Shown piece after piece: positions 35,401 to 47,593 of a stretch of DNA of 64,000 nt. Numbering within the stretch: the stretch's first letter is position 1; every line of letters starts with the position of its first letter. This stretch comes from Lotus japonicus (Eukaryota > Streptophyta > Magnoliopsida > Fabales > Fabaceae). The notes below the pieces were generated by a model. That model saw only the letters and a list, made by a program, of their open reading frames with translations. It did no database searches and was not told the origin of the DNA. Location of the stretch: assembly GCF_012489685.1 (NCBI RefSeq), contig NC_080042.1:42460066-42524065 (forward strand), given 5' to 3'. A program made the position numbers and the translations under genes.

Positions 35401-36140
35401 GGATGAATATCAGTCACAGGACCAGAACCGGGGTTATGAATCTTGATGAAGTTGGAGAAGATAAAATCATTCCCAGGTTTGGCCAAGAGCGATATGGGGG
35501 TTTGAGGCTCGAGGTCGTGATACAAAAGGCCACATGGTTGTAAACCTGTGATGGCTGCAACATCGAGAAGTGTAGGAGTAATCACGCCGAAAGGAACATG
35601 AAAACAATTAGTAGCCCTTTCCCAGAAGAAAAGAGCACTCAAGAGCATGGCCGGGTTGTAGGTAATTTTCGTCTTCAACAATTGAATGAGGTCGAAAATG
35701 CCCATATCCTTCCAGAAAGGACCCTTTTCGGCTTGAACTTGGTTTACCCAGTGGAGGTATGCACTCTTGTCGGCAAATGGACTGGGAGGAGCAGATCGAA
35801 AAACACGGAGAGGGTCGGAAAGGAAAGGCATATTGTATTGGTCCCTAAAGGCCAAAATGAGCTCCTCACCTTTTTCGCTAAGGTGGAAATTACGATGATT
35901 GGTGGGGAATGCTTTTTCAGGTTTCTTAGCAGGTCCTAAGAAAGCATGAAAAGAGTCGCCTATGAGAAGAGGAATAAATACCTGAGACCGCCAGATGACC
36001 CTTTTCTCCTCCTCATTGGGTGGTTCCGGCACATATGCACGACGGCCCACCACTTGGAGCTCATTCAGATCAGCCGCGGAAGGAACAGTAGGTTCGTTAA
36101 CAGCAGCAACAGAGGATTTGTTGGAAGAAGTTGAAACCAT
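32497..36140 (-). pseudogene. Antisense multi-exon gene with plant-mobile-domain-like product
   Basis: The minus-strand frame starts at 36140. Residues about 100-390 resemble the plant mobile domain (FWERATNCFHVPFGV, TPTLLDVAAITGLQPCG, and a Trp/Tyr-rich C-terminal half). A one-base shift in an A run near 34992 moves it into the next frame. Three compact introns fit GT-AG and keep frame: 34467-34532, 34228-34311 and 33923-33996. Exons after the first intron encode an Asp run (about 34390) and basic Lys/Arg stretches. Later frames (33584-32889 and 32856-32497) are acidic, then coiled-coil; their junctions I could not resolve. Antisense genes between integrase and 3' LTR are known in Tat elements. 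A role in transposition or silencing is only inference. Confidence 0.7.
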
Positions 36141-36599
36141 TGTGAGAAATTAGGAGGGGAATGGAGAAGAGAGGCAAAGAGTTGGAGTGAATCAAAGGAT
36201 TGCAATGCACACAGAGCTATATAGCAGTGAAGAATCTCAGTGAGCAAAAGCAGGAAGAAGATAAAGTGGGAGAAAGTTAGACTTTTATAGGCATCAAGCT
36301 GAAGAGGGAAAGCCACAGAATTGAAAATTTTACATGGTAAATTGGTGAATTTTTTGGAGTCCAGGTAAAACGGTAAATTTTTACCATTTAGTTCCCATCA
36401 TGTCTAATCAAGGCCCCACGCATCAAGAAACTTGCAATCATGGTCATTTAATGTGGCGTGCATGCACCGAGTATAAAGGAGAGGTGTGACCATAGGATTG
36501 GCGCATGAATACCAAGAGAGTGGTAGCTAAAAACGTCCATCATCTCCCTTGGCAAAAGAAAATTTTTTAAGGACGATAATGACGTTTTTGGGGGGCATC

Positions 36600-37330
36600 T
36601 GTTAGCTCGATTTTTCACCAAAGGCGAAGAGCCAAAGTAAAAGCCAACGTTAGGAAAGTAGGGGCGTTTGGTAGCCACAAAACAACCAAGTATGGAATAG
36701 CGGCATTCTCGACAAGCATGTATCGACAAAAGCTAAAATTCGCCATCAGCTAGTCAAACCAGGTTTTTACGACGATGACGCTCAAGACAAACCGACTGAC
36801 AGTTACTTTTACCACACGGTCGCAAAATACAAGTGTAGTGTTAGAACGTGGGTTAGTGGCGGACGTGAGCGGTGGTAAACAAGCGAGAAACAGAATGAAG
36901 ATCATGGGGTGTTTCTGGAGAACAGATTGGTTGAAGCAAAGAGCCTATAAATAGGAGAAAAAGATAAAGAGAGAGGGTTCGCAATTTTCACAACTCAGAA
37001 ACACTCAAAAAGCTCTAATGTCTGAATCAATGAGACTCAATGAGCCACAAGAGTTTGCCACTGAGTACGTAGTTGCTTGAACCAGCCTTTAGATTTCGAC
37101 GCAATGTTGTCTTTTGCAATCAAATTCTTGTATCTTTATTCAGCATCAATGAAGTTCATTTCTCAGTTTATTGCTTTTGTTTTCCTGCACTTTTGTCTAC
37201 AACATTTTATTTAAGCCAATTCTGTCCCTAAATCTTATTTTTTGTTTTAACTTTTACTTCTGATAGCGTTTTCACCAAAAAACTTCACAATCGCTCTCTT
37301 TTATTTGTTTACCAAATTCACCAGTAAACA
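36600..37330 (+). repeat. 3' LTR of the Tat-lineage element
   Basis: It has the same TG...CA ends and length as the 5' copy with about 26 differences. It is preceded by GACGTTTTTGGGGGGCATC, whose G run is the polypurine tract that primes plus-strand synthesis. It is followed by GTATT, the target duplication. Confidence 0.92.
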
Positions 37331-39461
37331 GTATTATATTTTTTCTTAAGATAATCTTAAGCTTATATATCTTAAATAGGAATTTAAAAAATTAACATAA
37401 GTTAAAAATAATATATTTTGAAATACTTATATGATTTCAAATTTTATTAAAATACATTAAACTCTTAAAAATATATTACAAATTTAAGTATACCAATATT
37501 ATGTTGGTATAGTGGTAAGCAAGTTAGATTCCGCAAAGGTGTGAACACAAGTTCGAACCCTAGAAACATCATTTGTTGGAAGGGACAACTACGATTTCCA
37601 AAACGGTTGAAGAACCAATATATTAAGTGCCCAAATATCACTGTAACATATATTTGAATTATTAAAATTGTGTCAATAATAAAAATAGTGAAACATATAT
37701 AAATATATAAAATAACTTTTACCTTAGAGTTTGTTTCATAAAAATCTTTTCTTTAATCAATTATATTTAAAATTTAGAACAATCTAAATATTTAAAAACA
37801 TCACTTTCTTCGTCAATATCTTAAATGCTTTCAAATTCTTAATTAGGTTATTTAAGTAAATAATTTTAAAATATAAGAAGATAGTTAATAACTAAATATA
37901 CATTTATATTTAATTGTCAATAATCTCCTCGGCACATACAAGGTTTTGTTGAGGACTACTTCTTTAGTGGTTGCTCCAATTTTGGGCAATGTTTTCGCCA
38001 AAGGTTACTTTACGAGAGCAAAGAAGCCATGGTTGTTCGGCTAAGTGTTAGGTTTTAAATACGATGGAAGTGACATGGAGGTTATCCAGGGTCTTGAGGA
38101 CGAATTAAGAGAAATATATTCTTCTAGAGCACTTTGATCGGCTTCGGATTCTCTTGTGATTGATGTTGTTGTTGGGTTGTTGGTGTTTGTTGTTGGCTTG
38201 ATCCTGACTTTTTCAAGCTACTTTTTGAATCTTTTTTTATTTGGCGATTGTCCATTTTTTAGGATTTTTGTTTCTATTATTGGTTCTTTCTTTATGGTAG
38301 GTTGTTGTTTGATTGAAACGGCTTCTTTGGTTTTTGTTTTCTTTGTTCAAAGGTGTTTGGGCTCCCTATACCCTATTTTTATTGAATAATATTTTTCATT
38401 TCGAAAAAGAAAACGTATAAAATATACTTCGAATGAGATGAAAATATGGAATGTTACAAATACCATTAATAAAAACAAAATGCAAAACAGACTTGTGAAT
38501 AAATAGCAATGATTATCACACATATAAAATTGTTTCAATTTATTTATAATTTTCTAAATATAAAAAATGAAAATATATTTTAGAAAATAATACTCAACCT
38601 AAACGTGTTAATATGTATGTATAAGATATGAACTTTATTCCATTTTGTGGGTTAAATGGGAGCCGTTATTTTTGGGTGTTTGTTTAATTGTTTTTCTTTT
38701 TAAGTTCTGGCAGGATTTTGATGGCCTCTGCCTTTTGGGTTTGTTGTTTTTTTGCTGTTGGTGTAGTTTAATGGCTCTCTACAGTGTGGAGTACTCTTTT
38801 TCCTTCACTAAGTTTTTATCCCAAATGAGTTTTTCCTATTAAAGTTTTAATGAGGTCTCTGCTGTAGGTTCAAGAATGTTATCTACTTTCTGTACTTTAC
38901 ACTTTCAATAGTGATTCTTTATCAATAAAGTTTCTTTTTGTTGTAAAAAAATGAACTTTATCCCGTTGCTAACTCCGTATTATATTTCTTTTCAGTAGTC
39001 TCATGGTCAAATTAGGAGATAATTGTGATAATTATCACACTCATTTATCAGTTATCAGTTCTACTTTTTCTCTACTGTGCCCACATAACTATGTTAAATT
39101 TTTTGTTCCAATACCATATTTATATTTTATACAACTTCACACTTGTGATCATCAAACAAACTCAGCGAAAAAATTCAAAAGAGAATTATTTAATGTGTAA
39201 CATTTTTAAATAATATGATAAAACATTAAAAAAATATGTTAAGAAACCTTATCGAAATTTATGTCATATACTTCCTTGAATAAGTCAACCATCAACATTT
39301 CATCTTTATTATTGAAATCAAAGAGGATATGAAGAAACTATTTCATATAAATTGTCTCCATTAGCAATCAAGTCAAGGCTTTTACATAAGATTATTACTA
39401 ACTCTTAATAAGTTCAAAGAATATTTTATTTATCATCCAGCAATAAAGAGAACAATACAAC
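37331..39461. other. AT-rich spacer with SINE-like and LINE-like remnants
   Basis: At 37501-37562 GGTATAGTGGTAAGC and AGTTCGAACCC resemble RNA polymerase III A and B boxes, as in a tRNA-derived SINE head. At about 37940-38395 an RNase H-like scrap (MEVIQGLEDELREIYSS) is followed by a T/G-rich tail ending TTTTTATTGAATAATATTTTT. At about 38640-38945 a similar tail ends ATCAATAAAGTTTC. Both look like plant LINE 3' ends. No convincing gene lies here. Confidence 0.4.
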
Positions 39462-40018
39462 TCATTCATTTACACAACAACAAATTGATGGCTCCCCTGG
39501 TCTATCAATGCACTCGCCTGTATTCTTCGAACCACTTTTAGGGCAAAAATGATAGCAATCTTCATCTTCAGTGCATTTTCCAAAGCATTTTACAAACTGA
39601 AAACCTGGACTACTATCATCATCATGTGTTTGTCCTGCAACCAACACAAATTAAAATTGTATTCACATGGAGTTGCTTGCTTTTCTTTTTGAAATATTCA
39701 ATTGATTGCTATTTGAAATTAGTTATCAAAAAATCGTTGGACTTCGTCTGAAAATAAAATACTGTTGTAATTGGGACTTAATAGAGATATACCTTTAAAA
39801 TTTACAAAAAACAAAAAATCATGAAAAAAAAACTTGTTAAATCTAACTCATCTAATATCCAAGGTTTTCGAGTTAGTTTTTGTTTTGAGTTGGTAAATAT
39901 CAAATTGGACATGGAACTTAAAATATAAAACAAAAAGTTTATGTTCCTTACCAGTAATCAAAAGCAAAGCAATGCAAAAAAACCCTAAAAGAAGAAATTG
40001 ATGGATGCGGAAAGCCAT
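39462..40018 (-). CDS. Defensin-like secreted cysteine-rich peptide, two exons
   Basis: Exon 1 (40018-39952) encodes a start and a hydrophobic signal peptide (MAFRIHQFLLLGFFCIALLL). A 317 bp intron (39951-39635) has GTAAGG and TTGCAG ends. Exon 2 (39634-39462) encodes the mature peptide. The junction is in phase and gives 79 residues. The mature part has eight cysteines spaced C-x3-C-x5-C-x3-C-x10-C-x9-C-C-C with an acidic DDD near its start. Signal exon plus cysteine exon is the standard plant defensin-like layout; the terminal CCC is unusual. An AATAAA-type signal follows at about 39424-39431. Such peptides act outside the cell in defence, reproduction or symbiosis; which applies here cannot be told. 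Both exons lack defects, so the gene may be active. Confidence 0.82.
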
Positions 40019-40077
40019 TTGCACGATTTGACCTTATATTTTCTTTCTCACAAAACAGAGGGCTAATATAATATATT

Positions 40078-40086
<9 letters not shown>

Positions 40087-40122
<36 letters not shown>
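40087..40122. repeat. (AT)n microsatellite upstream of the defensin-like gene
   Basis: About 18 AT units follow CACACA. It lies about 70-105 bases upstream of the defensin-like start codon, in its promoter region, so repeat length could influence expression or serve as a marker. Confidence 0.9.
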
Positions 40123-40124
<2 letters not shown>

Positions 40125-41575
40125 CTATGTGTGTGATGTGAAATTTTTTTTTTGACAGTATGTGTGATGTGAAATTTTAACGTTAGAGGATTAACATCTA
40201 TATATAAATATTAAAACATGGTTAGAAAAAGCATTAATAAAAATTAATTACGATTCATGTTATAATAATTTAAATTTAGATACTGACTTTGGTGTTATTA
40301 TATATGGTAAATATTAAAATTTAGTTAATATTTAATAGTAACTTGATAAATTTTTTTGGAAATAATATATGTAAATAAGACAAGTAACATTATTTTCTAA
40401 AATAGTTATTAATTCAGTTCAAGAATTTTAAATGTAATAAATGATTGTTTTTCCCACTTACCGAAAAAAAAAATGTTATAAATCATTTTCATATTACAAA
40501 TTATATTAACTATTAGATGATTAAACATTTAATTTGGGTCATCGTTAAAAACAAGAAAATAAATTCTTATAATTATATTTATATCTTTAAATATATTAAT
40601 AATAAAATTATGTCATGATAATATTGACCATAAATACTAACCTAAGAAAAAACTATAGAAATAATCTCTATCAATAAAAATGATTCAATGAGGACATTAT
40701 TGAATTATAAATTGAGTTTGAAAATTTTAACTAAATTTGAAGATATTTATTTTCTTTTGACAACAGAAACTTTATTAAATGAGAAAAGTTCTCAAGGGTG
40801 TGACAAAGAACAACATCCTGCACCTCGCAAGCAACTAAACATGCCAGCTAAACCAGCCCCCAAAAGATTTCCCCGCAAAACGACTCTAAACGAAATCTTA
40901 AGAATGAGCCTCATTAAAACCTTGCTAAGAAAAAAGAGTACCACACCCTTAAAATAGCCAATTTAGCATCCCTTACAAAATATCAAAAACATAAATTCAT
41001 GCCCCTTCCAAGAAAAGAGTAGAGAATACACGAAACGACGTCAATAGAACCAAACAATAGCCCGCCCAACAGCGACAACTGCAGCAGCAATTTCGTGACA
41101 GCACCAGCACATCTACAACAACAAAATTCCTGACAGCAGCAATAGCAAACAACACAGAAGAAAAAACAGCACAAGCAGCAACATTAGGGGAGCAAAAAAA
41201 ACCCAATTTATTGGTTGTTTTATTATTAATAATATTACTTTCATTTTTGAAAAAAAAAACTTTATTGAATGAGAAAACCATCAAGAGAACAACCCTCTCA
41301 TGAAATAGGCGAGAAAAAATCCAATACAAATTCAGATACCTTAGACAAACAAAAACTCACGCCCATGAAAAGAGCCAAACTTAGAAATAGTGCCTCTTTA
41401 AAACCATACTAGCAAAAACCCAATTGAGATAAAAATTTAATGAAGGAAAAATAGTACAACCACCCCTAAAAGTGCCTTTGAAAATTGAAACATTATCCCC
41501 CCAAAAGAAAACCCCAATTTCACCCACCAAAGAACGAAGACCAAATAATTTGAAGATATTTCATATTACATGGTA
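40123..41575. other. AT-rich spacer with two minus-oriented LINE 3'-end-like fragments
   Basis: At 40745-41190 and 41255-41560 the minus strand ends in CTCATTTAATAAAGTTTC / CTCATTCAATAAAGTTTT followed by a T/A run. Both are preceded by T/G-rich sequence, as in plant LINE 3' tails. Small frames here lack any recognisable motif. The rest is low-complexity. Confidence 0.4.
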
Positions 41576-42479
41576 TGTTAATATTTGTTGTTACTTTTGG
41601 TTGTCTTGCATTTTGTCAAAAACAACCTGATGTCGAAGCAGATGGTGTAACATCTTCCTTTGTGTAGCACAGGACATCAGTCCTTGACTTGGAGTGCTTA
41701 TGTGTGCCCTGGAAATCCGGAGGAGGTTTAATTGTGGCTATTTACAGATTAAGTAGCTGTATCTTGGTTATTTATTGTGGGCTGGTTTAATTGTTGAGGC
41801 AATCTTTGATTGAGGATTTGTCTCTATTGTGTTAATGGTGATTCACTTGTGAACGCAATCATCATTAAGGAAGATTGCATTCTGATTTGTTGCTGTTGGA
41901 CCTGTTGCTTCAGCCCATGGAAAACCCTAGTGTCGCTACTGCTGCTACTGAAGCTTATAAATATGGAGACCTAAAACATGAAGATGATCGAAGCTTTTGA
42001 GAGAAAATACATCAAGTGTTTTAGGATTGTTATTTGTTATTTGTGTTTGTCCTTGTGTTCATTGTGAACAAACCTTGCTCATTAATTCTATAAGGCAAGG
42101 TTGTGTTCTGTGTTCTTGAGTGTTAAAACTCTGATTGTTGTTGATCTTACTAGTCACTGTCGCAGTGATTGAGAGAAAGTGAGAGGGACTCTCATACTTA
42201 GGTCGATATACTAAGTAGAAAAACAATGGGTAGATTAGGAAGAGAACTATGAACTGTGGTGTTCATGAATGTCTGTAGTTCCTATATCTTGAGATAGTGT
42301 ATTTCTTTTCTTTGGGTGCAAACCCTCCAGACGTAGGTGAAGTTTCACCGAACTGTGTTACCAACTTTGGTGTTGTGCTTTGTCTATTTTTATATTCTTG
42401 TTGTTTACTGTTGTTCAATTGTCAATGCAATTGCCTAAGCATTGCGTAGAACATTTGTCATACGAGAACTAGAATTTCA
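41576..42479 (+). repeat. 5' LTR of copia element C (904 bp)
   Basis: It starts TGTTAATATTTG and ends CTAGAATTTCA. Directly after it, TTTGGCATCAGAGC resembles the initiator-Met primer site with one change. A TATAAATATGG box at about 41957 gives a U3 of about 380 bp. The other LTR would be right of the window. Confidence 0.7.
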
Positions 42480-42544
42480 TTTGGCATCAGAGCAGGCACC
42501 CTGTTCTGTTTGGGTGAGCTCCAAGGAAGTACATTCAGTTCTCA

Positions 42545-43174
42545 TGGACAAGAAGGAGGGATGATCAGTCAATAGGCCACCCATTCTGGATGGTACTAAT
42601 TATGACTATTGGAAAGTTCGCATGACAACTTTTCTCAAATCAATTGACAGCAAGACTTGGAAAGCCATTGTCAAAGGTTGGAAGCATCCTGCCAAGGAAC
42701 AAACTAAAGGAAGTTCTGCAGCGGCCACTGAGTAACCGGAGGAAGAATGGACACATGAAGAACATGAAGCTGCTCTGGGAAACTCTAAAGCTTTGAATGC
42801 TATTTAATGGTGTTGACAAGAACATGTTTAGACTCATCAATACGTGTATTGTTGCAAAGGAAGCCTGGGATATTCTGAAAACTACACATGAAGGAACAAC
42901 CATAGTGAGGATGTCCAGACTTCAAATGCTTACCACCCAGTTTGAGAACATGAGGATGACTGAAGAAGAAACAATCTCAGAGTTTCATATGCGTGTAAGT
43001 GACTTGGCTAATTCATCTTTTGCTTTGGGGGAACATATGTCAGATGAGAAACTTGTGAGGAAAATCCTGAGATTTCTGCCCAAGAAGTTTGCTATGAAAG
43101 TCATCGCAATTGAGGAAGCTCAAGACATTGGAAGCATGAAGGTTGATGAACTTATTGGATCTTTGCAAACTTAT
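42545..43174 (+). pseudogene. gag remnant of copia element C, cut by element B
   Basis: It starts with Met-Asp-Lys-Lys and an early TGA, then PPILDGTNYDYWKVRM, a copia gag (UBN2-type) start. A TAA near 42733 and a one-to-two-base loss near 42806 break the frame. It continues from 42797 with KEAWDILKTTHEGT, FENMRMTEEETISEFHMR and KILRFLPKKFAMKV. It is truncated at 43174 by the LTR of element B. Copia gag proteins form the cytoplasmic particle. This one cannot be made whole. Confidence 0.75.
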
Positions 43175-44160
43175 TGAAGGTATGAAAAACGATATAAGGG
43201 AGGGGGGGTTTGAATAGCGTTTTCAATCTAAAACTTTTCCCACTTGAGATTTTAAGAAATCTCTTCAAACACCGAAGATAAAAGTGCTAAGATAAGAGTT
43301 GAGGAAAGCACACAATGAATTTATCCTGGTTCACTTGATAAATCCCTCAAGCTAATCCAGTCCTCCCGTTAAGGTGATTTCTTCCTTCTTAGAATGAAGG
43401 TAATCCACTAATCAGAGTTTGTTACAAATGCACTTGCAACCTGCAAAGTGACTAACAATACAATGACTTAGCTATCACTAAGATTCACTCTCTTAGTCTT
43501 CTCAAGGATCCGACCAACCTTGGTCTCCTTAAGGAAAAACAAGCAACTGTTTGAAAGTTTGGGTTTATAAAGAATTGCTTCTCAGAAAGCTAAAGTAAAC
43601 ACAATAAGTACAATTTGAAGAAAGATTGCTTAAGAGAATATTTGAATATCGCGTGAGCTTGAACAAAGTTTCTTAGGCGGCATCTTTCATCTTTAGCCTC
43701 TTTATATACTCCAAGGATTAGGGTTTGGAAGTTTGCATGGAATGCTACCGTTGGAGGGTAGATCTAGGTTTTCCAGGTTCTACTGTGGCTGAATAAGTTA
43801 GGTAAGGTCGTCAGGAATAGTACAGTTGCTTTTGTACTTTGGATAGTGACTTGACCTTTAACCTAGATGACTTATGATCAGAGCGACGCTTCATGTCGGA
43901 ACTTGTGAAGCTTGGTGATCAGAGTCAGAGGGAAGCTTGGATCCTCTGACCTTTGTACCTTCTGCTTCTGGACTCAGAGGAGAAGTACTTGGTCTTCAGA
44001 GCCAGCTTACTCTTGGACTTCAGAATCTTCACTACTCAGCTTCTAGACCTTCAGAGCTTCTGGACCTTCAGAGCTTCTGATCTTTCAGAGCTTCTGGTCT
44101 TCAGAACTTCTGGTCTTCAGAACTTCAAGTGAACTGAATCCATATCAGAGCTTTACTATT
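43175..44160 (-). repeat. 3' LTR of element B, truncated
   Basis: It matches the copia LTR from its CATACCTTCA end (43175) inward for about 985 bp, including CTTCTGGACCTTCAGAG-type repeats at 44030-44130. The TGTAAG end is missing: at about 44160 the sequence jumps to internal sequence corresponding to 49215 in element A. Confidence 0.8.
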
Positions 44161-44672
44161 TACCATACTATCACTTCATAAGAAGTGAAAATGTATTCCT
44201 TGCAAATGCCCACGGACAGATCTATGGTCATAAAGAGTGGAACTCTTAAATTCTCCAAAAGAAAAAGAAATAACACTAACACAGCTTACACATCAAAAAC
44301 TAGTTGTATACTCCCCCTTTTTGTCATAAGCAAAAAGCATGGGGTGTGAAAAACTTAGCTTGCAGTACAAGGTACTCCCCCTTAGAGAACGTCTAATTTT
44401 AAAGAAAATAGAGAAAAGGATAATAAAATAATTAATTAAGAAAATAGTTAATTAATGCAGATGAAGAAAATTAAAAGAAGTGAAGAACACCGACCAGAGA
44501 AGAAAAGAACGTTTACCACCGGCCAAAAGGTTAAATGCGAGCTTCGGTTTCCAAAGAAGATAACTCGAGAAACTTCTTTAGCATTAACATCTAGAGACGT
44601 AACTCAGCATATAAATAGCAAATAAATCCATAACGATCTTCACAACTCATCTGCTTCAGAATTCAAGTAGCA

Positions 44673-45062
44673 ATGACATCATACATGGCTTGTTTAGAAG
44701 AGCTCAGGAAGAAGGCATTTAATGAAGACTTGTTCATCAATGTTAGGCATCCAGAGGATCCTAGCATCTACCAGCTGACCAATCAGCTGCTGGGGATGAG
44801 TCTGAGTCTGGAGATGGACAACATCCTCAGAGGATTCCTCAGATTTGTGGAGGAAATGCAAGAACTCTTCCAGAAGGAGCTGGACCTTTATGAAGAGATC
44901 AGAGCAGCAGAGGCGGCTCTGGAGACTGTGGCGGGGGTTCCTGAGAGGTAGGAGCTGCGCCGGAGCTTGGTCCACTTAGAGCATAGGCAGCATCGTCTGG
45001 AACTAGATAGGACAGAGATGCGTTGGCAATGTAGAATGTTGAGGAAAAATCCTCCTTTTTAA
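44673..45062 (+). pseudogene. Antisense coiled-coil ORF of element B (129 codons, one stop)
   Basis: This is the homologue of 49682-50074. It begins MTSYMACLEELRKKAF with NVRHPEDPS, a Glu/Leu-rich helix, a TAG at 44949-44951, then in frame HRLELDRTEMRWQC and LRKNPPF. Total length is 129 codons against 130. A TATAAATAG box lies at about 44611, some 60 bases before the ATG. The upstream segment containing GTTTACCACCGGCCA is also shared. No intron is needed. The single stop suggests recent loss. Confidence 0.6.
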
Positions 45063-45235
45063 ATGATGTAATGCCAATTTGAATTATTAATAGAAATCAT
45101 TTTCAATTGGAAAATGCTGTGGGGCACGAGGTGGGGTCTCGTGCACCACGCACGAGGCAGGATTTGGAGATTGGTTAGAGACAAATTTTTCATTCTGAGG
45201 TGGAGGAGAAGGAGGAAGAGGTGGTGGTATTGAAG

Positions 45236-47154
45236 TCAGAGGGACCGCTTTGATTGGAAAATTAGGAGCAACCAGAGGTTCTGGTCTGGGTCCAGGACAT
45301 CGATTTGGGCTTGGAACTGTTGGTAATATTCAGGAATCTCTGAAAGCCTTTCACTTGCAACTTGAAGGAATTTGCGAGTAGTTTCAGAGTTGTTGGATGG
45401 AGAGTAAATGGCAACATTGGTAGGAAAGGATACCGAAGGAGCAGGAGAGAGAATTTCTCTATCAGAGGGTTCCTGATTTGAGTGATCAGAGGGTTTTGGC
45501 TCAGAGTTAGACTTTTCAGTGGTTGGTGTCTCTAGAGATTGTGTTTCAGAAGCTTGTGGTTCAGAAGCTTGTGGATTGTATGGAAGTATAATGGGTGAGG
45601 TTGGTTTAGTGGACTTGAGAGTTTGGAGCATTTTCCAGAGGGGTTCTTCCTCAATGGAAGGTTGAAAGAAAGAAGGCCTTGGTGGTGAAATGTGAGAAGT
45701 TGATTGATCAACTAGTGTGGGTTCAAGAAGAGGAGAAGGTACATGATTGCATTCAACAGGAATTGCATCAATCAAATTTAAATCATCTTCATCTGAAAGA
45801 ACAACAAACTTACTTGAAGTTCTGGCTGCAGATCTGGTGACTCTGTAGAAATTGCAGCTTGAGTAGGCTCCAAAGTTGGTTTCAGAAGAGTGACTTTGGT
45901 TGCAATTCTGACCTTCTTTGTCTTCTTCTGAGGTGGTGGTTCATCATCATCATCACCATCAGATGGATCCTTTGCTTCAGAGGTGTCCTCTTGCTTCCTC
46001 TTGGTCTTCTTCTTCTTGGGAGACTCAAAGTCCGGGGGTTCTGGTAGATTTCTGAAGAACTCATCCACATCAATTTCATAACCTTGCTTCTTCAGATCAG
46101 CAAGATAATACATGATTGCCTCTGGATCATCAGCCTTTGACCAGAGAGGGTAGTCCTTTAGAGGGACTCTTCTTTTTCTGACATCAGGCTTTGTGGTTGC
46201 AGAGTCAGCTTCAACTTGTATCTATCAGGCCCATCTTCTTCATTGATGTAGGGGTGAAGACATCTCCAACAATGATTGTTAGTTCTTCAGTGCATCCAAC
46301 CTTGGTCAGAGCCTGAATCAATTTGCTCTCAATGAAGAAATCGGATAAAAGTCTGCCAAAAGGAATGTACTTGATTGCAAACTTGGGTGAAGAAGTGGTT
46401 CTTGATTTTCTAATGCAGTCTTTCAGATAGGAAAATAGAAAGTAGGGAAGACAGACTTTGGTGTGTTCCTTGATGAAGTACAACAACACCTTCTGAGTGA
46501 AGTTGATGTAGTCTGGGAACTTCCCTTTGGCCTTTGATTGATACAGTTCAGTACGATCTTGTGCCAAATCCTCAGATCAGGGTGAAGATCCTTTGTCTTG
46601 CAGTCATTTTTACCTGGTTTCCAGGTAGAGTACATCGCCTTGTTAACCATTTCTTTGGTCTTCTTCTTGACCTTTGATTCCTGTAATTGAAATCTGTAAC
46701 CATCACTGGTTTCTGCACCTAGAAGTCTGGCAATCTATTTCTCAATAATGATGATCCTCTTTCCAAGAACATAAGAGACCACTTGATACTCATCGCAATT
46801 AGCATGCTTCCAGAATTCTTTCACCAGCTTCTCATAGACTGGACTAGGTAGTCTATGGAAGTACTTTTCCCAACCTTGAGCCTGCACTTCAGGACGAAGA
46901 TCAACCCCATTTGCATCAATGTTGTTGAGATCAAAACGCCATTCAGCAAGAACTTGAAGTTCTTCTGGAGGAAAAACACAAGTGACTGTACAACCTCGTT
47001 GAGCAATAGGAATAACATCCCTTGTTCCTTGATGTTCTGCTTGAGCAGTTTCTGTGGAGCGAAGAACTGGACCAACTTGACCCGTCACGAGACCCACTAC
47101 CAGATTAGGAAACACCCTTCCATCAGTGGAATCAGCCTTTTCTAATCTTGCCAT
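45236..47154 (-). pseudogene. Env-position gene of element B, broken
   Basis: Fragments in three frames align in order with the open frame at 53194-50564. N-terminal AQRGCTVTCVFPPEELQVLA lies at about 46990-46930, LVKEFWKHANCDEYQVVSYV at about 46800, then FPDYINFTQKVLLYFIKEHT, YEIDVDEFFRNLPEPPDF (about 46070) and a Ser/Pro/Glu-rich region. Stops and shifts occur near 46740, 46640, 46210 and 45778. A pyrimidine-rich leader precedes the start (47155-47250), as in element A. Confidence 0.75.
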
Positions 47155-47593
47155 TGTAAAGAAGGTTGAAGGTTGAAGAATAGGGTAGAAAAGGGATAAA
47201 CGAGAGAGAGAAAGTTTAACAGAGAAAATAAGGGTTTTTGCAAATAGGAGAGAGAGACGAAAATAAAGAGTGGTGGAGAACGTGTGTGCGTAGTGGTTTT
47301 AGAAAGTAACCGTTGTTTGTTGAAAAGCAAAAGTAAAATCAACGGCTAGAAATTAAAGACATGATTATAAGCAGTTAATACACAAAACACACGGTAGAGA
47401 ATAAGCACATCTACACTCATTACAACAGATTATCCGAAAGGCACAAGGAACGAGGCATCAGAATAAACTAACACACGTTTGCTGTCTTGTTTCAGAGTAA
47501 GCACCAATGGGTACTTAGCATCTGACAAAGTTACCTTCTGAACTAGACATCTTCTGATGAGGAAGCATCATAGTCATAGGTTCTGATCCATCT

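Larger units (their letters stand above)
16645..37330 (+). mobile_element. Complete-ended Tat-lineage Ty3/gypsy element with nested insertions
   Basis: Two 731 bp LTRs (16645-17375 and 36600-37330) flank the element, and GTATT occurs directly before and after it (16640-16644 and 37331-37335). It encodes gag, protease, RT, RNase H, a second archaeal-type RNase H and integrase. It also has an antisense gene between integrase and the 3' LTR, a combination known from the Tat lineage (Retand/Ogre group). Removing the two inserts leaves about 13.2 kb. By eye the LTRs differ at about 26 of 731 positions (3.6%), mostly transitions; at a commonly used plant rate this would be very roughly 1-2 million years. 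All sense-strand genes carry stops or shifts. Confidence 0.92.

Noticed and set aside
32899..36134. Plus-strand frames of 60-140 codons across the 3' part of the Tat element
   Set aside because: They mirror the minus-strand antisense gene, whose frames are longer, carry domain motifs and have consistent splice sites.
37501..37562. A functional tRNA gene
   Set aside because: A- and B-box-like sequences are present, but I could not fold an acceptor stem and anticodon arm; a SINE head is more likely and even that is weak.
38156..38389. 77-codon hydrophobic frame as a membrane protein gene
   Set aside because: Phe/Val/Leu codons come from a T/G-rich LINE-like 3' tail; there is no promoter context and no conserved motif.
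40688..41329. Small frames at 40688-40957 (plus) and 40997-41329 (minus)
   Set aside because: They fall in LINE 3'-tail-like sequence with no start context, no motif and biased composition.
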